From the IMG/VR virus record IMGVR_UViG_3300034112_001434, positions 1-21,573 of that record: DNA of 21,573 bases. One strand, written 5' to 3'. Shown in pieces: positions 6,738-14,501 of the stretch; position 1 is the first letter of the stretch, and the number at the start of each line of letters is the position of its first letter. This DNA is from a virus. Under the pieces are notes generated by a model. That model was not told the origin of the DNA, did no database searches, and saw nothing but the letters and a program-made list of their open reading frames with translations. A program made the position numbers and the translations under genes.

Positions 6738-7567
6738 AGGAAGATCGCCCTGTATTGGATTGTCATGAGCTGCGTCGCGGCCCCGTCTCGCGTCACCGTC
6801 CAAGTGTTGGTGCCCGGCATCAACGGCATCCATAGGTTCGTGCCGGTCGTGACTACATTGCCACTGACATTGGTAGCCCCATCAAGAGCTGTGAATCCGC
6901 CGGTGAAAATTTGCAAGCCGGTTGTGACGGGTAAGTCATACTCCAAACCGAATCCTGTGGTGGCCGAGTAGATGCTGATGCTGTTAGCTGCTCCGGGAAT
7001 GTTGATTGTAGAATTGACCACCTCAGCACTGCCGAGAACATTGAAGCTGAAGGTTTCGCTGTTGTCCACGTATTGGTTGATGGTGGTATTGGTGCTTGAG
7101 ATCAGAATACCGGATGGGATTGTGATAGTCAGCACGGCTCTTGCTGTGGTCGGGTTGATGTAGTCGAGGCTTAGCTCAGGTGAGATGTGCACCTGGGTGA
7201 AAACATTGCCGCCCGGTCGATACCACGTCAGCGTTCTCGTAGGTGTGCCGATTTGAATAGTGCGTCGATGTGGCCTGATGGCTGTCTTTAGCTCATTGAT
7301 GTTTGTCAGCAGACCTTCTCTTGGGTTCGCATGGACTGCTCCGGTGCTGCTCTTGTCACCGAAAATGACGATAGGTATGTTTACGGTGCGTGAGTCTGTG
7401 GTCCGTTGCCGAGGCAGAGCACCGCGCAGTTGTGGGACGACGTAGTCCTCGCCACGGACTCCGGGCCCATCGTTGAGCTCCGAGAGATCGAGAGTCTCCC
7501 ATGCCGGTGTGCTGAGAGGAAGGCTATCAATTGTCAGATACTCTGACCTTGTGACTATGTAGCTCAT
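6734..7567 (-). CDS. Distal tail (Dit-like) protein
   Basis: A 277-residue beta-rich product sharing four bases with the tape measure gene before it and ATGA with the hub gene after it, the usual tape measure / Dit / hub order. The N-terminal 140 residues fit the belt domain of siphovirus distal tail proteins (an early ETLDLSELNDGPGVRGEDYV, then RTVNIPIVIFGD, then a LTWYRPGG turn). The C-terminal part is a Thr/Asn-rich beta domain (TFSFNVLGSAEVVNSTINIP), probably a galectin-like or carbohydrate-binding module. It should form the ring joining the tail tube to the tip. The assignment rests on gene order plus fold pattern. Confidence 0.82.
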   Translation of the reverse strand: MSYIVTRSEYLTIDSLPLSTPAWETLDLSELNDGPGVRGEDYVVPQLRGALPRQRTTDSRTVNIPIVIFGDKSSTGAVHANPREGLLTNINELKTAIRPHRRTIQIGTPTRTLTWYRPGGNVFTQVHISPELSLDYINPTTARAVLTITIPSGILISSTNTTINQYVDNSETFSFNVLGSAEVVNSTINIPGAANSISIYSATTGFGLEYDLPVTTGLQIFTGGFTALDGATNVSGNVVTTGTNLWMPLMPGTNTWTVTRDGAATQLMTIQYRAIFL

Positions 7568-9816
7568 ACATTCCCCCTGAGTAGGTTGGCTCTACGCAGA
7601 GCTGCTGGTATCGAGGTTGCTGCAGGTTCTGATACCGGGTTGTTGATGACGACATTGTAAGTTGCCCCTGCGCCGCCGAGCATGCCGGTGAGAACATTGT
7701 TAGGTAGAACGTATCCACCAGTCTTAGGGACCATGAGCTCAGGCCCGCGTTCGCCGACGATCATTGGCTTGCCACCGGCGAAAGCACCGCCATCAGCAAA
7801 TCCCGGTATCTTCCCTACCAGACCACCGACTCCCTTGAAGATGTTCGCGATAACATTCAGACCGGGAAGCTTCAAGATCGCGGCGAACACATTTCGAATA
7901 ATCGTTGGTAGGTTCTGAAACAGACGTGAGACGAATTGAATAGCTATCTGTGCACCATTTTTTAGATTGGTGAATACCCTTGCGATAGTGTCGCCAACGC
8001 CCTGGAATGGAGCTGCGATTGCCTTACCGAGTCCGCTTGCGAGATTCTTGATACCAGTGACAGCATTACTGAAGCCTTGCTTGATGCGATCCCAGTTTTT
8101 GACTATCAGAGCTACTACCGGAGCCAGCGGTCCAGTTAGAATGATAGCTATGTTCTGCCAGTTGGCCTTGATGAAATCAAATGCCGAGCTGAAGATGCCC
8201 TTGATGTCGTTGAAGAGCTCTACGAAGAATGCACTGATGCTATCCCAGTTCTTCACAATGAGAATGATGGCTGCAATGGCTGCCGCAGCTGCGAGAGCCC
8301 ACGGGTTGAGGAGCAGAGAAAGGTTTAGAGCCTTCACGACAGTTATGATGCCTTGCACACCCGTGACGACCTTCCCGAATACAATCAGCACTGGACCAAG
8401 AGCTGCAGCGAGACCGGCTGAGATAACAATCAGCCGAGCAGTCTCAGGTGAAAGGCTTTTGAAGGCATCAGCAGCAGCTTGGATAAATGGCTTTGCAGCT
8501 TCGAGTGCTCTACCAATCTCAGGAATGATTACGTTGGCAAGGGGCTCGAGAGCAATCTTGCCTTCATTCTTCAAAAGCTTGAGCTGCTCCGGCCAGTCTC
8601 GTGTGCTATCGACCGCATTCTGCACAGCACCGTCAGCACCCTCAAGGGAGGCTGTCAGTGCTTGCACGTCGAGATTACCCTGCTTGATCTGCTGAATAAT
8701 GACACCGAAGTTTCTTGGACCGAATACCTCTTTTGCCAGAGTGGTTGCCGCAGCCTCGTCACCGGCAGCAAGCAGGTCTTGTATTGATTTGAATGTGTCT
8801 TGGATGAATTTGCCGGTATCGAGCACAGCTGCGCTATTGCTCTGCGCTAACACAGCGTTAGCGTTGCTTATGTCTGATGTGGCTTCTGTGATTGTGGATT
8901 TGAGCTTTGTGACGTTATTCTGTGCAAGAATCAGAGCGGATTTAGCAGCCTTAGGGTTCGCCTGCACCTCGGCAAGTTTCTGCTCAGCAACAATCAAATC
9001 AAGCTGTGCGTTTTCGAGTGTGCTGGTTGCGTTGGCCCGATCTTTGAGTGCTTGCTCAGCACCCTTATCACCTTTGAGAGAATTGACTACTGCTTTCTGA
9101 ATACCAGCCAGGACCGCGCCTGAGTTCGCTCCAGCCTTCTCAAGCTGACCAAGCAATGATGTTGCTTCGTCCGCGCTCAAGCCAAGAAGATCGAAAGTAG
9201 CAGCTCCGTCTGTTGCGCTCCTTGCGAGCTCATTGACACCAATACCAGTTTGCTGCGAGATTACGAGCAGCTTATCGAGTGCAAGTTCCTGCTCATCGGC
9301 CCCGATCCCATAAGCATTGAAGAAACGGGTGATACCCTCAGTATCGACTGGTGCGCCGGTGATTTCTTGCAGATCGAGCACCTGCTTGGCAACGGCCTGC
9401 AATTCGGTGCCAGTAAGACCGAGACGAGTATTTAGTGTTCCAATGACATTGCCGGTCTCCTCAAATGAGGCTGTCACTGATGAAGCTACTGATCGGAAAT
9501 CGTTCTGTAGCCCTTCGAGCTCTTTGCCGGTAGCACCAGTCTGGACCGCAATGTTATCGAATGCCCCGTCGATCTCCATGCCCACGGCAATGATTGCAGC
9601 TCCAGCTGCTGCAATAGGGGCCGTGATGCCTGCGGTCAGACCCTTACCGACCTTGTTTAGACCGCCCGACAGACGATCACTGAAGCTCTTGCCGCTTTTT
9701 TCTGCTACTGGCCCAAGAGTCTTGTCCAAATCATTTCCAAGAGAGGATGCAAAGTTATCCACCAGCTTGGGGCCGATGAGCACGTTGATGATACCGGCTT
9801 CAATTCCGCCTGCCAT
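7564..9816 (-). CDS. Tape measure protein
   Basis: A 750-residue product, the largest helical protein in the tail module. Its start overlaps the frameshifted chaperone stop (TAATG). The N-terminal region (about 60 to 250) is the conserved tape measure core with LTAGITAPIAAAGAAIIAVG and later GVNELARSATDGAATFDLLG. A long coiled coil lies at about 255 to 330 (LENAQLDLIVAEQKLAEVQA). A hydrophobic stretch with probable membrane helices follows (about 465 to 530, including NPWALAAAAAIAAIILIVKN), then a Gly-rich C-terminus with GERGPELMVPKTGGYV. It sets tail length during assembly and travels with DNA into the host envelope. At about 1.5 angstroms per residue, a tail near 110 nm is expected. Confidence 0.97.
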   Translation of the reverse strand: MAGGIEAGIINVLIGPKLVDNFASSLGNDLDKTLGPVAEKSGKSFSDRLSGGLNKVGKGLTAGITAPIAAAGAAIIAVGMEIDGAFDNIAVQTGATGKELEGLQNDFRSVASSVTASFEETGNVIGTLNTRLGLTGTELQAVAKQVLDLQEITGAPVDTEGITRFFNAYGIGADEQELALDKLLVISQQTGIGVNELARSATDGAATFDLLGLSADEATSLLGQLEKAGANSGAVLAGIQKAVVNSLKGDKGAEQALKDRANATSTLENAQLDLIVAEQKLAEVQANPKAAKSALILAQNNVTKLKSTITEATSDISNANAVLAQSNSAAVLDTGKFIQDTFKSIQDLLAAGDEAAATTLAKEVFGPRNFGVIIQQIKQGNLDVQALTASLEGADGAVQNAVDSTRDWPEQLKLLKNEGKIALEPLANVIIPEIGRALEAAKPFIQAAADAFKSLSPETARLIVISAGLAAALGPVLIVFGKVVTGVQGIITVVKALNLSLLLNPWALAAAAAIAAIILIVKNWDSISAFFVELFNDIKGIFSSAFDFIKANWQNIAIILTGPLAPVVALIVKNWDRIKQGFSNAVTGIKNLASGLGKAIAAPFQGVGDTIARVFTNLKNGAQIAIQFVSRLFQNLPTIIRNVFAAILKLPGLNVIANIFKGVGGLVGKIPGFADGGAFAGGKPMIVGERGPELMVPKTGGYVLPNNVLTGMLGGAGATYNVVINNPVSEPAATSIPAALRRANLLRGNV

Positions 9817-10208
9817 TACTGCTCACCACCCTTCGAGACGCGTTTTACACTGAGACCCTGACCGAGCAAGTCTCCAAGAGTAGTGCGCCGCTTGCCTGTG
9901 TTTTCAGCGTTGTCCCACGGTCTCGGTATCTTGACTGGATTGGGTTTGCGTGCTGTTGGCTTGCTGTGTGACTGCACGTAGGCACGAAGTAGCGCATCGA
10001 GCATTTCGATGGTGGCAGCTTGTAGCTCATTGTCGATAGTCCAAGAGGTCTTGTTTGACCGCCACAGAGCAGCTTCAGGAGGTAGCCAGCGAATGAGACC
10101 CGCGATCCTTCGAACACCGATACCTGGCTGACCCCATAGGTCATCGGCCAAGTTTCGATTGTAGTATCTCACCCAGTCCGCCTCGATCGCCTCGTAGTTC
10201 TCCCTCAC
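9816..10208 (-). CDS. Tail assembly chaperone, T-frame part made by -1 frameshift
   Basis: This frame encodes 130 residues when read from GTG 10208, but it is open back to 10229, directly after the slippery heptamer of the upstream chaperone gene. After a -1 slip the ribosome would read LTDLERLV and then RENYEAIEADWVRYYNRNLA, giving a G-T fusion of about 232 residues. GTG 10208 has no usable ribosome site, so independent initiation is unlikely. The region contains the RYYNRNLADDLW and LIRWLPPEAALWR patterns of actinophage tail chaperones and ends in a basic tail. The fusion recruits the tube protein to the tape measure during tail assembly and is absent from the virion. The stop overlaps the tape measure start. 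Confidence 0.9.
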   Translation of the reverse strand: MRENYEAIEADWVRYYNRNLADDLWGQPGIGVRRIAGLIRWLPPEAALWRSNKTSWTIDNELQAATIEMLDALLRAYVQSHSKPTARKPNPVKIPRPWDNAENTGKRRTTLGDLLGQGLSVKRVSKGGEQ

Positions 10209-10221
10209 GAGACGTTCGAGG
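10190..10221 (-). other. Possible stem-loop stimulating the frameshift
   Basis: Seven bases after the slippery heptamer, minus-strand CCTCG (10221 to 10217) can pair with CGAGG (10194 to 10190) across 22 bases. A smaller TCTC/GAGA helix is possible inside that loop. Spacing of five to nine bases is typical for stimulators of -1 frameshifting. The stem is short, and a second CGAGG slightly further downstream offers an alternative pairing, so this is suggestive only. Confidence 0.4.
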
Positions 10222-10225
10222 TCAG

Positions 10226-10513
10226 TTAGTTTCCCGGTTCGACCGCGTAAAGCTGGCTGATGCTCTCAATCAGGACAGTCATGTCAGATACAGAAACATT
10301 ACCGGCTTGGAAGTCTGACCACTGCTCACCCAGCAGAGTCTTGACGGCAGTAATGATCTGCACGCTGTCTTGAGAGGTTGCGGCTTCGACGATACTCCAC
10401 GGCAGCTCCACCGGAAGGGTGTAGTCTTTGCCGTTGAATCGGACGATAGGTGCATCGAGCTTAGCTTCAGCTCTTGCGGCCCTTGCCGCATCGAGGTCTA
10501 TGATGCGGCTCAT
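10226..10513 (-). CDS. Tail assembly chaperone (G-like)
   Basis: A 95-residue product with an AGGAG ribosome site eight bases before ATG 10513, three bases after the major tail gene. The N-terminus is an Ala/Arg-rich helix (DLDAARAARAEAK). A beta segment with FNGKDYTLPVELPWSIVEAA follows, and then a helical part (QIITAVKTLLGEQWSDFQAG), the normal pattern of actinophage G-type chaperones. Its last codons are the slippery GGA AAC before TAA, so a minority of ribosomes should continue into the T frame. It coats the tape measure and helps polymerise the tube around it. Size and position between major tail and tape measure genes make the assignment strong. Confidence 0.92.
   Translation of the reverse strand: MSRIIDLDAARAARAEAKLDAPIVRFNGKDYTLPVELPWSIVEAATSQDSVQIITAVKTLLGEQWSDFQAGNVSVSDMTVLIESISQLYAVEPGN
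10229..10235 (-). promoter_or_regulatory. Programmed -1 ribosomal frameshift slippery site GGGAAAC
   Basis: The minus strand reads CCG GGA AAC TAA at the end of the first chaperone gene, so the X_XXY_YYZ heptamer G GGA AAC sits immediately before the stop. Slipping back one base puts the ribosome in the frame that stays open through the downstream T frame. The phage lambda G-T site is GGGAAAG, one base different. Frame arithmetic from 10229 to GTG 10208 is an exact multiple of three. Confidence 0.93.
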
Positions 10514-10516
10514 CGA

Positions 10517-11080
10517 TTACGCTCCTGTATCGAAGCTGTCGTCGTCGGTGATTAGATACCACGCGTCAGTGGAATCAGAACCGAGGACCGACAGGGTGAT
10601 CGGCAGGTCAGCAGCTGCGTTGCGAACGATTGTAGTCTCTACGTTCTCGACCACTACGGCACGACGGATGACCAAACGATAGTTTTTTGTGCCATCGTTC
10701 CACTGGATTACTACTGCGTTCTCTGCGAGCGCATCGTCGTTCTCCGGCGGGAAGAAAAGATAATTTCCGCCTGACTCTTCAAAGCTTCCCCCACCCAGCG
10801 CAAGGCTGAAGGTGTCTGCGTTCCATTGACGGCAGGTAAAGCTCATGTCAGCTGAGCGGCCGGTGACCACTCGACGGATTGGAAGTAGTGACTGAAAGGC
10901 ATTGACATCTTCCACGGTCACTCCGAACGAGGCTGAGATGCCGTCCTCCGAGATGTAGCCCAGGTCTTTGTATGCCGCGTTGAGTGCGTCTGTGGGTCCG
11001 TTTGGTTCTGCTGTTCCGACGGGTGCGATGTAGACCTTGCCGCCGGAGGCTACCACGACCTCTGATGCGTTGTTTGCCAT
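10517..11080 (-). CDS. Major tail tube protein
   Basis: A 187-residue product with a strong AGGAG ribosome site before ATG 11080, which fits a highly expressed structural gene. The protein is beta-rich. The N-terminus (SGGKVYIAPVGT, then KDLGYISEDGISASFGVTVE and VNAFQS) is the typical opening of actinophage tail tube subunits: a gly-tyr 'YISEDG' strand, then a comparison with the expected reference level. The middle has FTCRQWNADTFSLALGGGSF and the end has a RLVIRRAVVVENVET strand pair. It should polymerise into hexameric rings along the tape measure. It lies between the tail terminator and the chaperones, as expected. No extra C-terminal Ig-like domain is present. Confidence 0.93.
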   Translation of the reverse strand: MANNASEVVVASGGKVYIAPVGTAEPNGPTDALNAAYKDLGYISEDGISASFGVTVEDVNAFQSLLPIRRVVTGRSADMSFTCRQWNADTFSLALGGGSFEESGGNYLFFPPENDDALAENAVVIQWNDGTKNYRLVIRRAVVVENVETTIVRNAAADLPITLSVLGSDSTDAWYLITDDDSFDTGA

Positions 11081-11087
11081 GATTCTC

Positions 11088-11498
11088 CTATGGGTTTGGG
11101 TGAGTGTAGGCTACGAATCCTGCGAGGTATCTCGGTGTCTTCGTAGTCGGGTCCGGCGACCAAGATACACCAGTCTCCTGCGTGAATCCAGTCACCACAC
11201 CCTGTGTTAGTAGTGCTCCGTCGAGCTCGGCCAGCAACACTGCTGAGGCTGTGCTGAGCAGATCGAAGGCTGTCTCCTTGTCGTCAGCCCATGCCTCGAT
11301 GTTGATACGTGGTGCATAGAGCCAGCCTGACATTACAGCTGTGCCCCCGGAAAGGCTGACCCTGATCCTGGGCAACGTCGCTTCAGGTGGAAGCTCTGTA
11401 GAGGCACAATCAGCACCGGCAATAGTCTCAATCGCAGAGGAGGCATTGAGAGTGTCCACTACAGCCGATTCGATGTCAGGGTAGGTTCCGTAGCTCAT
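11088..11498 (-). CDS. Tail terminator / tail completion protein
   Basis: A 136-residue product with a GGAGG ribosome site before ATG 11498 and an ATGA overlap with the gp10-like gene. It has an alpha/beta pattern: an N-terminal helix (IESAVVDTLNASSAIETIAG), a strand with LPRIRVSLSGG, RINIEAWADDKETAFDLLST as strand plus helix, and a closing strand pair (TPRYLAGFVAYTHPNP). This fits the lambda gpU / SPP1 gp17-like tail terminator family, which caps the finished tube and joins it to the head. Its position directly before the major tail gene supports this. The family diverges widely, so the assignment depends partly on gene order. Confidence 0.8.
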   Translation of the reverse strand: MSYGTYPDIESAVVDTLNASSAIETIAGADCASTELPPEATLPRIRVSLSGGTAVMSGWLYAPRINIEAWADDKETAFDLLSTASAVLLAELDGALLTQGVVTGFTQETGVSWSPDPTTKTPRYLAGFVAYTHPNP

Positions 11499-12157
11499 TT
11501 TGAATTCCTCCGGATCGCGTAAATTTTCTTGAGCCCCTCGCTGACTACCTGGCGATGCTTCTCAAGGTCTGGCTGGTGCTCTTTTGCATAGAGTCGATCA
11601 TAGGTGTTGCCGGTAGCCTTCGCGACCTTCTCCGCAGCACGGTTCAAGATAAAACGCGGTCCCTTCGACAGCGATCCATACTCGACGAAATGCGCTTTGT
11701 AATCTGTATTGACCACCACGCCAAGAGTGCCGTCATACTCACTGCCATCGATGTCTCCCTTGACCTCATTTCGAGTCGTCTTACCGTTCCAAAAAGAGTA
11801 GCTACCGGGCCGGTCGATTAGCCTGTTGGTTCCTTCTTGTCCGCGACGGCGACGGTTTCTACGTGAGCTCGCTTCTTTGAATACCCTGCGAACGGCAGAT
11901 GCTGGTGTGGCAAAACCTTCGAATGATTTGGAGTAGTAGCCTTCGTCATTTGCTTCTGTTGCAGCCATCCCAGCTGCTTCCCTCGCGACCTGGGTTGCGA
12001 GATCATCCATGTATGCTCTGAGCTTCGTGCTGCGGCTCAAAGCTGCCCATACAGCATCAAAGTCAAATTGCACGGTCTCGAAAACCATTGGTTTGCCTGA
12101 TGCAGATGAGATGTTTCCTACAGCGTCCGGAATTGCCTTTGCTCTTTGACGCTTCAT
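11495..12157 (-). CDS. HK97 gp10-like head-tail neck protein
   Basis: A 220-residue product sharing ATGA with the head closure gene. The N-terminal 23 residues are poorly conserved in character, and a second ATG at 12088 could be used, but ATG 12157 has the AAGGTG ribosome site and the overlap. Core features are a helix with AALSRSTKLRAYMDDLATQV, a very basic RRNRRRRGQ segment, LGVVVNTDYKAHFVEYGSLS and then RFILNRAAEKVAKATG. The 'YAxxVEYGT...GPxFMxxA' pattern is the signature of HK97 gp10-family proteins of the neck and tail connection. The gene lies between head closure and tail terminator, as usual. Confidence 0.85.
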   Translation of the reverse strand: MKRQRAKAIPDAVGNISSASGKPMVFETVQFDFDAVWAALSRSTKLRAYMDDLATQVAREAAGMAATEANDEGYYSKSFEGFATPASAVRRVFKEASSRRNRRRRGQEGTNRLIDRPGSYSFWNGKTTRNEVKGDIDGSEYDGTLGVVVNTDYKAHFVEYGSLSKGPRFILNRAAEKVAKATGNTYDRLYAKEHQPDLEKHRQVVSEGLKKIYAIRRNSK

Positions 12158-12483
12158 ACAGTCACCTTCTTAGCTTCAATTTCGTAATGATGGCTCAGTG
12201 CTGCCGTTTGACGTTCGACCGGCGGACCGACTACCTCCCATGTATCGCCACCTACTGAGATGCGATCTGTATGCTTGATGTCATAGTAGCGTGTGTAGAT
12301 ACGAGCTCTAAGCTGTGCAGAATTGGTGTCTTGGTCCAGCTCGGAGGGGCTGGATTCATCTACCCTTACTCGGACGTTGCTGGCATGGGTTTCGTAAGTC
12401 TTAGTGATGTTGCCGTAGCGATCCTTTGCGTCGTCGAGTCGCTGGATGGTAGCTGTTTCGTTGAGTAGAGAATCAAAGCTCAT
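12154..12483 (-). CDS. Head closure (head-tail joining) protein
   Basis: A 109-residue beta-rich product sharing ATGA with both neighbours. The order of elements fits the SPP1 gp16-like / head-tail joining family: an N-terminal ATIQRLDDAKDRYGNITKTY, then VRVRVDESSPSELDQD, RARIYTRYYDIKHTDRISVG and DTWEVVGPPVE. In that family the 'RxxxxxDxxGNxxxxW' start and the 'GxxWxVxGxP' end are common. The protein should form the stopper ring under the adaptor, holding packaged DNA until the tail attaches. Length matches the family. Confidence 0.87.
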   Translation of the reverse strand: MSFDSLLNETATIQRLDDAKDRYGNITKTYETHASNVRVRVDESSPSELDQDTNSAQLRARIYTRYYDIKHTDRISVGGDTWEVVGPPVERQTAALSHHYEIEAKKVTV

Positions 12484-13013
12484 ACTGTCACCCGGAAAGA
12501 ATCGAGACCGGCCTGCTCATTGGCCCGAAGCACCGGGGACGGGTCGGCATAAGTCACTGAGTAGCTGCCGATGGTCTCTTGCTTGATACCGGACGATCCA
12601 TCTGTGATTCGGCCAGCAAGAGCCAGCACCACACCAAGAACAGCATCCGGGACTGTGTCATACCCATGATTGTAGATAACCTCAATCGAGCCGGGTGTGC
12701 TCGGCCAAGTTGTGCCGTCAGTGCGCAAGATGTAGCCCTTCTTGCTCCACCTGTATTTTGTAGTCTCAAGCAGATCGCCGTCAATCTCCACCAAGTCTAT
12801 CCCATTGACCGGAGCTGCCGGTAGCAACAGAATAGATGTGCCTGTGCCGTCGAGAATGACGGTGTCGTTCAGGATTTTGGTGATTGAATGACCGACGTAG
12901 CTCCGAACGATGTCCGAAGCTATGTCGATTGCCAGCTCTGCCGACGTTGGGTCGTCAAATTCACGACCCAGGTAGGCTTCAAGATCGGCGACGGTTGCGA
13001 GAGGATTACTCAC
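12480..13013 (-). CDS. Head-tail adaptor (HK97 gp6-like connector)
   Basis: The product has 177 residues from GTG 13013, or 183 from ATG 13031. GTG is preferred because a GGGGA-type ribosome site precedes it and the N-terminus SNPLATVADLEAYLGREFDD then matches the usual start of the family. The helical N-terminus contains AELAIDIASDIVRSYVGHSI. A beta stretch follows (VILDGTGTSILLLPAAPVNG, GSIEVIYNHGYDTVPDAVLG), then a closing IGSYSVTYADP motif. 'YxxGYxxxPxxxxxxxL' with 'GSYSVTY' is typical of adaptors that bind the portal ring. It overlaps the preceding small gene by eight bases and the head closure gene by four. Confidence 0.87.
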   Translation of the reverse strand: MSNPLATVADLEAYLGREFDDPTSAELAIDIASDIVRSYVGHSITKILNDTVILDGTGTSILLLPAAPVNGIDLVEIDGDLLETTKYRWSKKGYILRTDGTTWPSTPGSIEVIYNHGYDTVPDAVLGVVLALAGRITDGSSGIKQETIGSYSVTYADPSPVLRANEQAGLDSFRVTV

Positions 13014-13215
13014 TGACCTCGTCCCCTGCATCTTCGGCTACTGGCACTACCGGCTCAGCCTTTACGGTCTTCTTTGATTCCGGCTTGACGGCCTTGTTCT
13101 TTGGTTCTGCAGCTGCAGCGGTCTTGACTACTGCGGTTTTTCCGAGACGAGCTGCCTCTTCCTCAGATACGCGGACGAATACTCCGGTTTCCATTTCGAC
13201 TACAATCATTGCCAT
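13006..13215 (-). CDS. Small Ala/Lys/Glu-rich protein downstream of capsid
   Basis: A 69-residue product with a GGAG ribosome site before ATG 13215. The first 25 residues look folded (MAMIVVEMETGVFVRVSEEE then ARLG). The rest is low-complexity Ala, Lys, Pro and Glu (KTVKAEPVVPVAEDAGDE) and probably disordered. Small genes of this kind often follow the capsid gene in actinophages. Their function is not established; a head-associated or regulatory role is possible. It lies after the post-capsid hairpin and before the adaptor, so it is the first gene whose expression the hairpin could reduce. Confidence 0.72.
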   Translation of the reverse strand: MAMIVVEMETGVFVRVSEEEAARLGKTAVVKTAAAAEPKNKAVKPESKKTVKAEPVVPVAEDAGDEVSE

Positions 13216-13246
13216 GTGCTTCTCCTCTGTTTCGTCTCTTATGAGA

Positions 13247-13288
13247 ACGGCCCGTCAGTGACAGCGAGTGCTGCCGCTGACGGGCCGT
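13247..13288 (-). terminator. Hairpin after major capsid gene, terminator or RNA-stabilising element
   Basis: ACGGCCCGTCAG (13247 to 13258) and CTGACGGGCCGT (13277 to 13288) are perfect 12-base inverted repeats. After one mismatch the stem continues for six more pairs, including one G-U in the minus-strand RNA, to a four-base loop. The element starts 17 bases after the capsid stop. The 3' side lacks a T-run on the minus strand, so it is not a classic intrinsic terminator. It may act as a partial terminator or as a block to 3' exonuclease decay. Either would keep capsid message above that of the genes downstream. Confidence 0.75.
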
Positions 13289-13304
13289 CCCTACGTCCGC
13301 TCTA

Positions 13305-14498
13305 CTACGCTGTCAGATCGACTGTGCAGAAGGCTTCAGGGTGTAGCACGCCCATTGCTGCGCGTGCGTTCGCGACGAGAGCCACGAGACCCTTGATCGC
13401 GTAGTCGCTGTGCTGTGGATACATTGAGATTGTCAGCGGTGACCGTTCCCAAATTACTGTCTTACGGAAGTCACCAACGATGGCGTTTCCGACTGGAACA
13501 GCTTGTGATACCACGCGTGGCAGACCCCAAATGGTAGGTGTTGAGGCTGTTGCCGGTCCACCGAACAGATAGGTATCGTTGCCATCGAGCAGCAGGTCAA
13601 TCTTCTCGTTATCTTCAGGGTGCACCAGCACTGCAGATGCGCGGCTGTTGCCGACTGTCTGCACCTTGCGGATTGCCTTGCGGATCGAGGTGACAATGTC
13701 TGTATCGAAGGCTTGTGCTTGCACGTAGCCTGTGTTGAAGATACCGGTCCAGTTTTCGCCAAGACCGTTTCCGTTGATCAGCTGGTCCTCAATCTCTTCC
13801 TGAATGCCGTAGCTTAGGAAGTTGTTTGCGAGGGTTTCAAGCTGAGCAGCGTCTGCGAGTGCGCGGACTGAAGCTGGAATGAAGTGACGGATGTCGCGGA
13901 CTGCTGCGGTATCCTTCACGAAGGTGATTGTTGATTCAGCAGCAGGATCGCCTTCAGCGGTTGGGGCAGCTGAGTTTACAGACTGTCCGCCGGTGATGCG
14001 TTGTGCACGTGCGAATTCGACCAAGTCAGATGTGGTTGAGCCAAGTGTGACGAGGTTGATTGCTGTGATGTCGCGACCAAATGCCTGTGCGACCGGGCGA
14101 TACATGTCATTCTGCACCATTGCGCCAGCTGAGGTATCTGAGCCACCAAGAAGAGTAGCCTTGAGACCACCAACAGCGACTGTTGGGGAATTAGATAGGC
14201 TCTTTACATCAGGTGTTCCGTTGCGGTTGGCTGCGTCGAGCCATCCCTTGAATGCTGCGTCGCCAAGAAGCTTTGCACCAGGTGTGCGAGCTGTGGTTGT
14301 TGCAGTGGTTTCAGGCTTTACATCAGCAAGCTCTGCGCCGAGCGCATCTACTGCCTTGCGAAGCTCTGAGTCGGCCTTTACTGCCTTTGCACCGGCGATT
14401 GCGGACTCTACTGTCTCGCGCTCTTCAGTGGTCAGGGAGCGGCCTTCAGCAGCGGCGGCTTCAGCAGCGGCCTTTGCTTGAGCGATCAAGTCTTTCAT
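13305..14498 (-). CDS. Major capsid protein, HK97 fold
   Basis: A 397-residue product with AAGGAG six bases before ATG 14498; this site overlaps the end of the protease gene. The first 60 or so residues are a helical, charged delta-domain-like scaffold (MKDLIAQAKAAAEAAAAEGR, SELRKAVDALGAEL). A Thr-rich linker (ETTATTTARTPG) follows, where prohead protease cleavage would be expected. The mature part begins near LLGDAAFKGWLDAANRNG and shows the HK97-fold order: an N-arm, GTLGSTTSDL-type E-loop strands, a spine helix (RKAIRKVQTVGNSRASAVLV), GLPRVVSQAVP and a C-terminal strand set ending LHPEAFCTVDLTA. It forms the icosahedral shell. It lies directly after the protease gene, as in HK97. Confidence 0.96.
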   Translation of the reverse strand: MKDLIAQAKAAAEAAAAEGRSLTTEERETVESAIAGAKAVKADSELRKAVDALGAELADVKPETTATTTARTPGAKLLGDAAFKGWLDAANRNGTPDVKSLSNSPTVAVGGLKATLLGGSDTSAGAMVQNDMYRPVAQAFGRDITAINLVTLGSTTSDLVEFARAQRITGGQSVNSAAPTAEGDPAAESTITFVKDTAAVRDIRHFIPASVRALADAAQLETLANNFLSYGIQEEIEDQLINGNGLGENWTGIFNTGYVQAQAFDTDIVTSIRKAIRKVQTVGNSRASAVLVHPEDNEKIDLLLDGNDTYLFGGPATASTPTIWGLPRVVSQAVPVGNAIVGDFRKTVIWERSPLTISMYPQHSDYAIKGLVALVANARAAMGVLHPEAFCTVDLTA

Positions 14499-14501
14499 GT
14501 T

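Noticed and set aside
6738-6833. N-terminal extension of the tail hub from ATG 6833
   Set aside because: It would overlap the distal tail gene by 100 bases and adds a His/Asp/Arg-rich stretch unlike a tail hub; ATG 6737 gives the usual four-base overlap.
7967-8695. A 242-codon plus-strand open frame opposite the tape measure gene
   Set aside because: It is a shadow caused by the Ala- and Ile-rich composition of the tape measure gene; the residues are low-complexity Met, Ala and Ser.
13289-13304. Possible promoter between capsid stop and hairpin
   Set aside because: Only 16 bases remain and no -35/-10 pair with proper spacing can be seen there.
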